Shown: positions 24,463 to 31,853 of the stretch, piece by piece
Layout: every line of letters starts with the position of its first letter
How positions within the stretch are numbered: position 1 is the stretch's first letter
Assembly: GCA_013815325.1 (NCBI GenBank)
Contig: JACDGM010000043.1
Coordinates: 1 to 37,136, forward strand
Length of the DNA stretch: 37,136 nt
Source: Chthoniobacterales bacterium
GTDB taxonomy: Bacteria > Verrucomicrobiota > Verrucomicrobiia > Chthoniobacterales > UBA10450
Direction of reading: 5' to 3'
Notes under the pieces: model-generated
What the model saw: the letters and a program-made list of their open reading frames with translations, nothing else
Told to the model about the DNA's origin: nothing
Databases searched by the model: none
Translations under genes and position numbers: made by a program

Positions 24463-24685
24463 ACTCGTCACTCCTCACTAGTCACTTTCCTTCCTTTCTT
24501 CTCGACATCATCTGCGAGCCCGATAGAAATGCGCCCGGAAAGGCCATCCTCTCGCTCCTCCGTCTTTCGCTTGGCTCGTCACTCGTCACTTTCATCCCCT
24601 TCCCCCTCGACGTCATTCGCGAACCCGATAGAAATATGCCTGGAGACCAGCAACGCAGCCGGAGGCGAGGCCGAGTTTTCGATTC
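24463..24685 (+). repeat. Two leader-repeat copies and one GGCCGGGCTTTCC-family copy
   Basis: Copies of TCACTCGTCACT...CTCGACATCAT...AGCCCGATAGAAAT lie at 24463-24538 and 24573-24640, followed at 24651-24685 by AGCAACGCAGCCGGAGGCGA and GGCCGAGTTTTCG. No protein text follows either leader, so these are orphaned. Otherwise I see nothing in 24408-24817. Confidence 0.7.
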
Positions 24686-24817
24686 ACTTCCCTCCCGCCG
24701 CTTTTGCTCGTCGAGGCTCGCATGGTTTTCACCGGCGGCGCGCCATGAAGGCGTGTCGGAATTAGCTCGCATTAAACAATCGAATGCGATCTAGTTTCTC
24801 ACCGGCCAAAAAACAAA

Positions 24818-26263
24818 ATGACGATAAGAAACCATGGCGGCTTTGGCGGAAAAGGAACCCGCTCCAGCCAGCAGCCCCGCGTCCGAATGAGGCCGCTTTG
24901 GATCAGCGGCGTCATAGCTTTACTCCTTGGTGCGGTGGTCCTCATCCCTAGTTGGTCGTCAGAAGCATTCGAACATGGCCGGCGCTCGCATGGCGAACGC
25001 AAGGAGCGATCGACCGGACGCAACTTTGCTGCCCAGACCGACGTGCAATTATATTCCCGACCGTCAACCAGCGCGCCGGAATGGGTTTCGGAGCGTGTTT
25101 GGAGCGGGCAGGACGACTGGGAGCCATTCGTCGCTGCGGATCGCTCTTCGCCCTATGTGTATCAGATGGTCACCCGTTTTAACGCGAAGCTATCGGGTGT
25201 TTTTGTTCGTCGTTCGCCGGATGGTGGCGAGACGTGGCTGCCGGATCAACTGGTTGCGCCCGTCAACATCTGGCAGGCTGATCCGCAGGTGCAAGTGTCT
25301 GCCAATGGCACCGTCTTTGTTGTCTGGCTCGACGGGCCCAATTGGATGAGCACGTTGATTAAGTCCTCCGACCATGGCGCAACCTGGACGGCGCCTGTGG
25401 TGATTGCCCCTTCTCTGCGCTGGACCGACCATCCGTGGCTTCTCGTTTCACCCGATGCCAAGGATGTCTACGTCGGCCTCAACGAAGATGATAGCTACAT
25501 TGCCACCTCGCACGATGGCGGTCAGACCTTTGGCACGCCCTTCAAGACTAATGGTCCCACGCCTGGTCACTGGTGGGATGCCAACGGCGCCGCCATGGCT
25601 CCGGATGGTACGCCCTATTTTGTTGTGATCGACTTCTTCCTAGACTACCGCGGCCCGGCCAGTGTCTATGTCGTTAGCTCGCACGACCGTGGCGCAACCT
25701 GGGAGTCTCATCTGGTCGACACCTCACAGCCGCCACCGGGGTGTAGCGGAGCGGCCGGCTGTGACTATGGCTTTCTCTCCACTACTGCTGGGCTAGCAAC
25801 CGACCAGAATGGCAGACTCTTGGTCGCCTATCACGCCGGTGACGTTCGCAGGCAATCCCAGAAAATGTGGATCCGCACTTCCGACGATGGCGGCGTCGAT
25901 TGGACACCGCGAGTCCAGATTTCCCAGCCTAACGACGACGCGGATAATGGTTTTCCAGCCGTTGTCGCCGGACCGGCGGGCGGAGATTTTCGCGTCGTCT
26001 GGCAGGGCAACGGGAACGGCAACCCGCGCGGGTGGGACACCTATTATCGGCGAACGACCGACGGGGGAGTGACCTGGAGCGCAAGCATCAAACTCTCAAA
26101 CCGCGCCACTGGCGCGCCCTACAAGAGTGCCGCGGGCTACGAATTCCCCTATGGCGATTACCTCAGCTTATCGGTTGACGGCGAGGGCAAAAATCACGTC
26201 ATCTGGGGGGAAGGAACGAGCTACGACGGGCCCGGCGGCGCCTGGTACACGCGGAGTCGATAG
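24818..26263 (+). CDS. Asp-box (BNR/sialidase-like) beta-propeller protein
   Basis: The 481-residue protein has a basic lead and one hydrophobic segment (PLWISGVIALLLGAVVLIPS, residues 26-45) that acts as signal or anchor; the Met at residue 24 is an alternative start. Six Asp-boxes, S/T-x-D-x-G-x-T-W, mark propeller blades: SPDGGETW, SSDHGATW, SHDGGQTF, SHDRGATW, TSDDGGVDW and TTDGGVTW. Between them runs FVVWLDGPNW and NGAAMAPDGTPYFVVIDFF. Asp-box propellers are found in sialidases and many other secreted carbohydrate-active or binding proteins. The arginine triad of true sialidases is not evident, so the activity is open. It is probably periplasmic or on the cell surface. Confidence 0.82.
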   Translation: MTIRNHGGFGGKGTRSSQQPRVRMRPLWISGVIALLLGAVVLIPSWSSEAFEHGRRSHGERKERSTGRNFAAQTDVQLYSRPSTSAPEWVSERVWSGQDDWEPFVAADRSSPYVYQMVTRFNAKLSGVFVRRSPDGGETWLPDQLVAPVNIWQADPQVQVSANGTVFVVWLDGPNWMSTLIKSSDHGATWTAPVVIAPSLRWTDHPWLLVSPDAKDVYVGLNEDDSYIATSHDGGQTFGTPFKTNGPTPGHWWDANGAAMAPDGTPYFVVIDFFLDYRGPASVYVVSSHDRGATWESHLVDTSQPPPGCSGAAGCDYGFLSTTAGLATDQNGRLLVAYHAGDVRRQSQKMWIRTSDDGGVDWTPRVQISQPNDDADNGFPAVVAGPAGGDFRVVWQGNGNGNPRGWDTYYRRTTDGGVTWSASIKLSNRATGAPYKSAAGYEFPYGDYLSLSVDGEGKNHVIWGEGTSYDGPGGAWYTRSR

Positions 26264-26334
26264 CGCCCAACTTCCCGCCTCAGATTTCCGGATTTGTATT
26301 CAGCGTTTGGCTTCTTCCGCACCCGGTATTTCGC

Positions 26335-26377
26335 ATGTCATTCCCTTTCCCCTCGACATCATTCGCGGACCCGAGCA
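26335..26377 (+). repeat. Leader-repeat copy
   Basis: TGTCATTCCCTTTCCCCTCG, then ACATCATTCGCGGACCCGAG matches the core of the leader repeat. It lies between the Asp-box and beta-strand genes. Confidence 0.6.
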
Positions 26378-26530
26378 TTGATAGCGCTCGCGCCACCGGT
26401 TTCTTCAACAGCAACCGTTACGGAACCTTCTCCTAAAAAGCTAATTCCGGGCGCTTATAACCAAGCTCCAGGTGGAGGTGTGGCGATTGTGCTTGCTTTC
26501 GCCACTTCCTTTTTGTTTTTATCGCACGAA

Positions 26531-28441
26531 ATGAAATTCCATTCCGCCTTTATCCTGTCTCTCACCCTAAGCTCTCTTTCTCTAGCTCAATTCGTTTTCG
26601 CCGGAAGCGCGACATGGAGCGCCAATCCTGCGAATGGCGATTGGAATACGCCAACGAATTGGACCCCCGCCACCGTGCCTAATGGCCCATCGGACCGATC
26701 CTTCTTCGCTGCCTCCAGCAAAACGGCGGTATCACTGTCTGCTCCGGTGGAAGTAAACACGATCACCTTCGACTCCGCCGCGAGTAGCTACACGGTGACT
26801 GCTCCTGCAAAAACTCTCACCCTCAGCGGGGCCGGGGTTATCAACAATTCCGCCGTCATCCAAAACTTCGTGGCAGATGGCAGCGGAGAGATCGATTTCA
26901 CGAATAACGCTACGGCTGGCGCCAATGACTCTCTATCTAATAATGGTGGCGCGACGTCGACGATCCCTGGTGGGAAAACCAATTTTTTCAACAGCAGCAC
27001 CGCGGGCTCCGCTATCATTACCAACAACGGCGGCCCGCAGAATGGATTTACCTCTAATGGAACCACCAACTTCTTCGACAACGCGACCGCTGACCAGGCG
27101 GCCGTGACGAATAACCCCGGAGCTGCCTCGTACGGGGGCGGCGGCACCACCAATTTTGCAGATTTCTCCAGCGCTGGTGATGCCGTCTTTGCTAACAAAA
27201 CGGGAACGTCCGTCTACAGTGGAACAGTAAGTTTCGCCAACAATGCGACGGCTGGGAACGCCAGTTTCACAAACGATGGCGGCAACTCTGGCAGCTTTAC
27301 CTACGCCATGGTCACCTTTGGCGATAGCGCAAGCGCAGCTAATGCTACTTTTGAGAACGGCGGGGGAATAGGCGAGCTCGGCTATCCTGGCTACCTCGTG
27401 TTTTTCGGTTCGGCCACCGCGGAGAATGCAACCATCACTAACGACGGCAGCCTGGGCGCCGAGGCATTGGGAGGTGTGGTGAGCTTCAACGATGAAGCAA
27501 GCGCGAGTAACAGCACGATCACACTCAATGGCGGCTTGGTCTTTGCCGGCGCGGGTGGCTCCGCCCAGTTTAGTAATACATCGACGGCCGCTGACTCAAC
27601 GCTGATCGCGAATAACGCTGGAGATCCTCAGGCCGACGGCGGCCATATCTTCTTCTTCGACGACTCTACTGGCGGCGCTGCACGCGTAGAGGTCTTCGGT
27701 AGCGGAACGCTTGAGATAAGTTACCACAATGCTCCAGGAGTTACAATCGGCTCGCTTGAGGGAGATGGCGCGGTCTCTCTCGGAAGTAATGAGTTGACCG
27801 TGGGCGGCAACAACCTGGACACGGTTTTTTCCGGCGTGATCCAGGATGAATCGAGTGATACCGGTGGCTCCGTAAGCAAGGGGGGCAAGGGTAAACTGAC
27901 TCTTACTAGCCCGAACACTTACCGGGGAGGCACTACGGTAATCAGAGGTGCGCTTTTGGTTACCAATAGGAGTGGGTCAGCGCTGGGCCGTGGCAAAGTG
28001 CACGTCAATGCGGGAATCTTGGCCGGCACCGGCCAAATCAGTGGTGCGGTGACGCTCGGCACGGGGACTGGTGTTGGAGCAGTCCTGTCCCCAGGAAAAA
28101 GTGTGAGCAAGCCCGGCACGCTGACGGTAAAGAACACGCTGACCTTTAGCTCCGACTCCACCTACAAATGCGCTTTGGACCGCGTCGCAATGAAAGCGAC
28201 TCAAGTGGCCGCCGGCGGGGTGAAGATCAACGGCGCGCAATTTGTCTTCGCCGATTTGAGGAGCGGTGCGCTCACTACCGGCGAGGTTTTTACCGTGGTC
28301 AACAACACATCCGCGTCCCCGATTATAGGCAGATTCACTAATCTGGCCGACGGCTCGACCTTTACCAGCACGGGCGGGACGACTTTCCTCGTAAGCTACG
28401 AAGGTGGCACAGGCAACGATTTGACTCTCACCGTGCAGTAA
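26531..28441 (+). CDS. Secreted autotransporter-type beta-strand repeat protein (paralogue)
   Basis: I start at the ATG at 26531, which gives a signal peptide (MKFHSAFILSLTLSSLSLAQ, cleavage after FAG). The frame is open up to 26294, but that part is repeat sequence. The mature part opens SATWSANPANGDWNTPTNWT, almost the same as the paralogue at 8572. It has at least ten rungs with NNATAGNAxFTNDGG-like turns, then SKGGKGKLTLTSPNTYRGGT TVIRGALLVTN, the family signature, and ends SYEGGTGNDLTLTVQ. It has 636 residues and no barrel or known sorting tail. The rung text is rich in Asn, Gly, Ala and Thr, as in filamentous adhesins. Confidence 0.85.
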   Translation: MKFHSAFILSLTLSSLSLAQFVFAGSATWSANPANGDWNTPTNWTPATVPNGPSDRSFFAASSKTAVSLSAPVEVNTITFDSAASSYTVTAPAKTLTLSGAGVINNSAVIQNFVADGSGEIDFTNNATAGANDSLSNNGGATSTIPGGKTNFFNSSTAGSAIITNNGGPQNGFTSNGTTNFFDNATADQAAVTNNPGAASYGGGGTTNFADFSSAGDAVFANKTGTSVYSGTVSFANNATAGNASFTNDGGNSGSFTYAMVTFGDSASAANATFENGGGIGELGYPGYLVFFGSATAENATITNDGSLGAEALGGVVSFNDEASASNSTITLNGGLVFAGAGGSAQFSNTSTAADSTLIANNAGDPQADGGHIFFFDDSTGGAARVEVFGSGTLEISYHNAPGVTIGSLEGDGAVSLGSNELTVGGNNLDTVFSGVIQDESSDTGGSVSKGGKGKLTLTSPNTYRGGTTVIRGALLVTNRSGSALGRGKVHVNAGILAGTGQISGAVTLGTGTGVGAVLSPGKSVSKPGTLTVKNTLTFSSDSTYKCALDRVAMKATQVAAGGVKINGAQFVFADLRSGALTTGEVFTVVNNTSASPIIGRFTNLADGSTFTSTGGTTFLVSYEGGTGNDLTLTVQ

Positions 28442-28472
28442 CTCTTGGATAAGCAGAACGGCATTTCAGCTT

Positions 28473-28508
28473 TGGAAAGCCCGGCCGTTCTTCGAATCCG
28501 TTATGGGT
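28473..28508 (-). repeat. GGCCGGGCTTTCC-family copy, reverse orientation
   Basis: TTGGAAAGCCCGGCCGTTCT, then TCGAATCCGTTATGGG is the same element as the one inside hsdM at 3702. Here it lies in the gap between the beta-strand gene and the methyltransferase operon. I see no gene in 28442-28789; a GCCTAACGA word lies at 28716. Confidence 0.7.
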
Positions 28509-28789
28509 TAAGTCATCCTTCTGCCTTCCCTTGTGCGCCTTTACGCCATGCTCGGCTTACTGTTGTTTTATTTGAATAAACAGATGCCACAAGGCCAGTT
28601 CACGCGAGGAGACAGGCAACGCGTTGTGGGTGTTCAACGAAGCGCGTCGAACGCGCCTCGTTATGCGCTGGCCTTTTGACTTAACAAATGTCCAGCGACC
28701 TGATCTTGCTTGCGCGCCTAACGAACTCGATCGTGTAGTTGTTGCGTTCATGATCCGCAAGAATTCAGTCGGTTTATTCAGTTTCTAAC

Positions 28790-29647
28790 ATGAACGCCGT
28801 TGAAATCGAAGAAGCCGTCTCAAAGCTGGCGGAGCAGCGTTTCGCCCCCGAGAACTTCCCCTTCGCGTTCCTTGAAGCCTTCGGGAACAGCGAAACCACT
28901 ATCAAGAAACTTCGAGCTGGCGCTTCGAACAAGACGGACGTCGACGGTGTCCTACAACGTAGCCACATCCACCTGAAGTTCTCGACCGAAGGGCAGGTGA
29001 TGAAGGATCTCGCGGCTTTGCGCGATAGTCCTGCGACTGAACGTTGGAAAGCCAAGTTCATCCTCGCCACGGATGGTAAGACTTTCGAGGCGGAAAACCT
29101 CGCGGATGGAGAAACAGTAGCCTGTGCCTACTCGGATTTTCACGACCACTTCGGTTTCTTCCTCCCCCTCGCCGGCATCACAACGGTCCGGCAAATCCGC
29201 GAGAACGCTTTCGACATCAAAGCAACCGCGCGGCTCAACAAGCTCTATATCGAACTGCTCCGGGAAAACCCGGACTGGGACACAGAAGCGCGGCGGCAAG
29301 ACCTGACCCACTTCATGGCTCGGCTAATCTTCTGCTTCTTCGCCGAGGACACCAGCATCTTCCATAGCGCCGGCCTCTTCACCGCCACCATCGATCAGAT
29401 GAGCACGCGGGATTCTTCAAACACCCATGAAGTCCTCGCCGAGCTGTTCCGTGCCATGAATACGAAGCTGGCCGAACGCGAAGCGGCCGGCATCCGTAGC
29501 TGGTCGAATGTGTTCCCCTACGTGAATGGCGGCCTATTCACCGGCAGCCTGGACGTGCCCGCTTCAGCAAGATCGCCCGCTCTTATCTCCTCCACGTCGG
29601 CAGCCTCGACTGGACGAAGATCAACCCCGACATCTTCGGCTCCATGA
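28790..29647 (+). CDS. MmeI/COG1002-like DNA methyltransferase, N-terminal part (before frameshift)
   Basis: The frame starts MNAVEIEEAVSKLAEQRFAP and carries the N-terminal region usual for these large class I methyltransferases (FLEAFGNSETTIKKLRAGAS, KAKFILATDGKTFEAENLAD, DHFGFFLPLAGITTVRQIRE, ENAFDIKATARLNKLYIELL). The true frame is lost at 29560. There, inserting one C after GTGCCC would give RFSKIARSYLLHVGSLDWTK, joining directly to the next entry. Beyond that point the translation (ASARSPALISSTSAAST) is meaningless. Together the two parts make a protein of about 928 residues, normal for the family. It is the first gene of the defence unit. The frameshift may be an assembly error, a real null, or an on/off switch, although the run is short. 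Confidence 0.82.
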   Translation: MNAVEIEEAVSKLAEQRFAPENFPFAFLEAFGNSETTIKKLRAGASNKTDVDGVLQRSHIHLKFSTEGQVMKDLAALRDSPATERWKAKFILATDGKTFEAENLADGETVACAYSDFHDHFGFFLPLAGITTVRQIRENAFDIKATARLNKLYIELLRENPDWDTEARRQDLTHFMARLIFCFFAEDTSIFHSAGLFTATIDQMSTRDSSNTHEVLAELFRAMNTKLAEREAAGIRSWSNVFPYVNGGLFTGSLDVPASARSPALISSTSAASTGRRSTPTSSAP

Positions 29648-31575
29648 TTCAGGCCGTGGCGGATGACGAAGAACGCGGCGCTCTCGGCATGCACTACACC
29701 AGCGTGCCGAACATCCTGAAGGTGCTCAACCCGCTCTTCCTCGACGACCTGCGCGCCCGGCTCGAGGAGGCGGGGGACAATGCCCGCAAGCTCCTGAACC
29801 TGCGCCAGCGCATCGCTCACATCCGCGTCTTCGATCCCGCCTGCGGATCCGGCAATTTCCTCGTCATCGCCTACAAGGAAATGCGCGCCATCGAGGCGGA
29901 GATCAACCGCCGCCGCGGCGAGGCCGAGCGTCCCTCCGACATCCCGCTGACCAACTTCCGCGGCGTCGAGCTGCGGCACTTCTCCGCCGAGATCGCCCGC
30001 CTCGCCCTCATCATCGCCGAGTATCAGTGCGACGTGCTTTATCGCGGCCAGCAGCTCGCGCTCGCCGAGTTCCTCCCGCTCGAAGCCGCCAACTGGATCA
30101 CGTGCGGCAATGCCTTGCGGCTCGACTGGCTGAGCGTCTGCCCGCCCACCGGCAAAGGCGTGAAAAACCGCGCCGAGGATTTGTTCGAAACACCTCTGGA
30201 CCAGGCGGAGATCGATTTCGAGAATGAGGGCGGAGAGACATATATCTGCGGGAATCCGCCGTATCTTGGAAGCAAGCGCCAAGAGGAAAAGCATAAGTTT
30301 GATCTCAAAGCCATCTTCGAAGCAGAAACAGAAAACTGGAAATCTTTGGACTACGTGGCTGGGTGGTTCAAGAAAGCGGCTGACTTCGCGACCATTACTG
30401 AAACAGGGGTGGCGTTCGTCGCTACAAATTCAGTCTGTCAGGGTCAACAAGCCGCAATCCTCTGGCCCCTCATATTCGAACGAGGACAAAGAATCTCTTT
30501 TGCCCACTCGTCCTTCAATTGGCGAAATCTCGCCAGCAACAACGCTGGAGTCACTGTCATTATTGTCGGCTTTTCTTCGAAGGGCAATGGAGCACTGCTG
30601 TTCGAAGAGAACGATAGCGGCGCAGTCGAAACCAGACGCGTAGACTCACTCAACGCTTACCTCATTCCGGGGGCTGACACATTAGTTGAAGCTCGTCGAT
30701 CGCAAATCTCCGGCTTGCCGCAGTTTGATCGCGGTAATTCGCCGACTGATGGCGGCCACCTACTGCTAGCTCCCGAGTCGTTGGTAGAGCTCCGCTTGGA
30801 CGAAGCTCAAACGCGAGCGTTTATCCGCCCATTTATGGGGTCAATGGAACTGATTCGAGGCATCAGCCGGTATTGTATATGGGTTGAAGATGCTGACCGT
30901 AAGTTGGCTGAGGAAATTCCTAGTTTGAAAGAGCGGTTCCATGAGGTTTATAGATTTCGACTAACAAGTAGCAAGCTTGCGACAGTTAAGGCGGCGGCTT
31001 GGCCGCACAGGTTTGATGAGCGGAAGCCTTTGCCTGCGACGCCAATTATCTGCGTCCCGATTACCAGCTCCGAGAATCGCCAGTTCCTGCCAGCTGGTCT
31101 CCTAGATAAAGGGACTGTTATTTCGAACTTAGCCTTTGCAATGCCATGTAGGGATCTTTGGGTTTTCGGCTTGGTCGTCTCAAGAATGCTGCTTGCCTGG
31201 GTCGCCGCGGTTTGTGCTCGAATGAGAAGTGATTATCGCTTCACGAACACCCTTTGCTGGAACACCTTTCCCGTTCCCACGCTGACCGAGCAAAACAAAG
31301 CCGACCTGACCCGTTGCGCTGAGGAAATCCTGCTGGCGCGCGAGGCGCATTTCCCGGCGACGATTGCCGATCTTTACGATCCCGACGCGATGCCCGACAA
31401 CCTGCGCGCCGCCCACGAGCGCAACGACGAGGCGCTGGAGCGCATCTACCTCGGCCGCCGCTTCAGGAACGACACCGAGCGGCTCGAAAAACTCTTCGAA
31501 CTCTATACCCAGATGACCATGCGGCAGGCTGCGCCAAACAAGGTAAACCGCAAAACGAAAGCCTCTGCGGAATGA
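29644..31575 (+). CDS. MmeI/COG1002-like DNA N6-adenine methyltransferase, catalytic part (after frameshift)
   Basis: This part holds the catalytic core. RVFDPACGSGNFLVIAYKEM is the SAM-binding motif I. TNFRGVELRHFSAEIARLAL follows as motif II-III. YICGNPPYLGS is motif IV, NPPY, which flips and methylates adenine N6. After about residue 270 comes a target-recognition-like region and then the family ending RFTNTLCWNTFPVPTLTEQN and YLGRRFRNDTERLEKLFELY. The ATG at 29644 is only the first Met after the frameshift; the real protein starts at 28790. The stop overlaps the next gene as ATGA. It likely protects host DNA and may itself be part of a restriction complex. Confidence 0.9.
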   Translation: MIQAVADDEERGALGMHYTSVPNILKVLNPLFLDDLRARLEEAGDNARKLLNLRQRIAHIRVFDPACGSGNFLVIAYKEMRAIEAEINRRRGEAERPSDIPLTNFRGVELRHFSAEIARLALIIAEYQCDVLYRGQQLALAEFLPLEAANWITCGNALRLDWLSVCPPTGKGVKNRAEDLFETPLDQAEIDFENEGGETYICGNPPYLGSKRQEEKHKFDLKAIFEAETENWKSLDYVAGWFKKAADFATITETGVAFVATNSVCQGQQAAILWPLIFERGQRISFAHSSFNWRNLASNNAGVTVIIVGFSSKGNGALLFEENDSGAVETRRVDSLNAYLIPGADTLVEARRSQISGLPQFDRGNSPTDGGHLLLAPESLVELRLDEAQTRAFIRPFMGSMELIRGISRYCIWVEDADRKLAEEIPSLKERFHEVYRFRLTSSKLATVKAAAWPHRFDERKPLPATPIICVPITSSENRQFLPAGLLDKGTVISNLAFAMPCRDLWVFGLVVSRMLLAWVAAVCARMRSDYRFTNTLCWNTFPVPTLTEQNKADLTRCAEEILLAREAHFPATIADLYDPDAMPDNLRAAHERNDEALERIYLGRRFRNDTERLEKLFELYTQMTMRQAAPNKVNRKTKASAE

Positions 31576-31853
31576 GCGGATTGAATTTCACCTCGATCCT
31601 TTGGGACCGCGATGACGATCCTCGCGGGAACGTGCAGCACATCGCGAGACACAACCTGACGATGGAAGAAGTCGAAGCCGTCTTCCAAAATCCCGGAGGC
31701 ACGGACATCAGCCGGTCCTCGGGTCGGCCCGTAGTTTTCGGGGACACCGGCACGGGCCGGTATATAATGGTGGCCTATGATGTGATCGACTCCACAACCG
31801 CATACCCCATTACGGCCTACGAAGTGCGCAGGCCGAAAAGAAAACGATCATGA
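31572..31853 (+). CDS. BrnT/DUF4258-like small protein in the defence operon
   Basis: The 93-residue product reads FTSILWDRDDDPRGNVQHIA, RHNLTMEEVEAVFQNPGG, SSGRPVVFGDTGTGRYIMVA and ITAYEVRRPKRKRS. The order W-D-x-(D/E)-N-x-x-HxxxH-x-(L/V), a helix with EVExVFxNP, a strand with G-T-GRYIMV and a closing YEVRRP is that of BrnT-type RelE-fold toxins and the related DUF4258 proteins. No BrnA-like antitoxin gene is next to it. It overlaps both neighbours by 4 bp (ATGA at each end), so it is made in step with the methyltransferase and helicase. It may be a toxin arm or a fixed subunit of this system. Confidence 0.78.
   Translation: MSGLNFTSILWDRDDDPRGNVQHIARHNLTMEEVEAVFQNPGGTDISRSSGRPVVFGDTGTGRYIMVAYDVIDSTTAYPITAYEVRRPKRKRS

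Noticed and set aside
29518..30294. 258-codon minus-strand frame
   Set aside because: It lies opposite the methyltransferase, whose motifs are unambiguous; the antisense frame shows only GC-driven openness.
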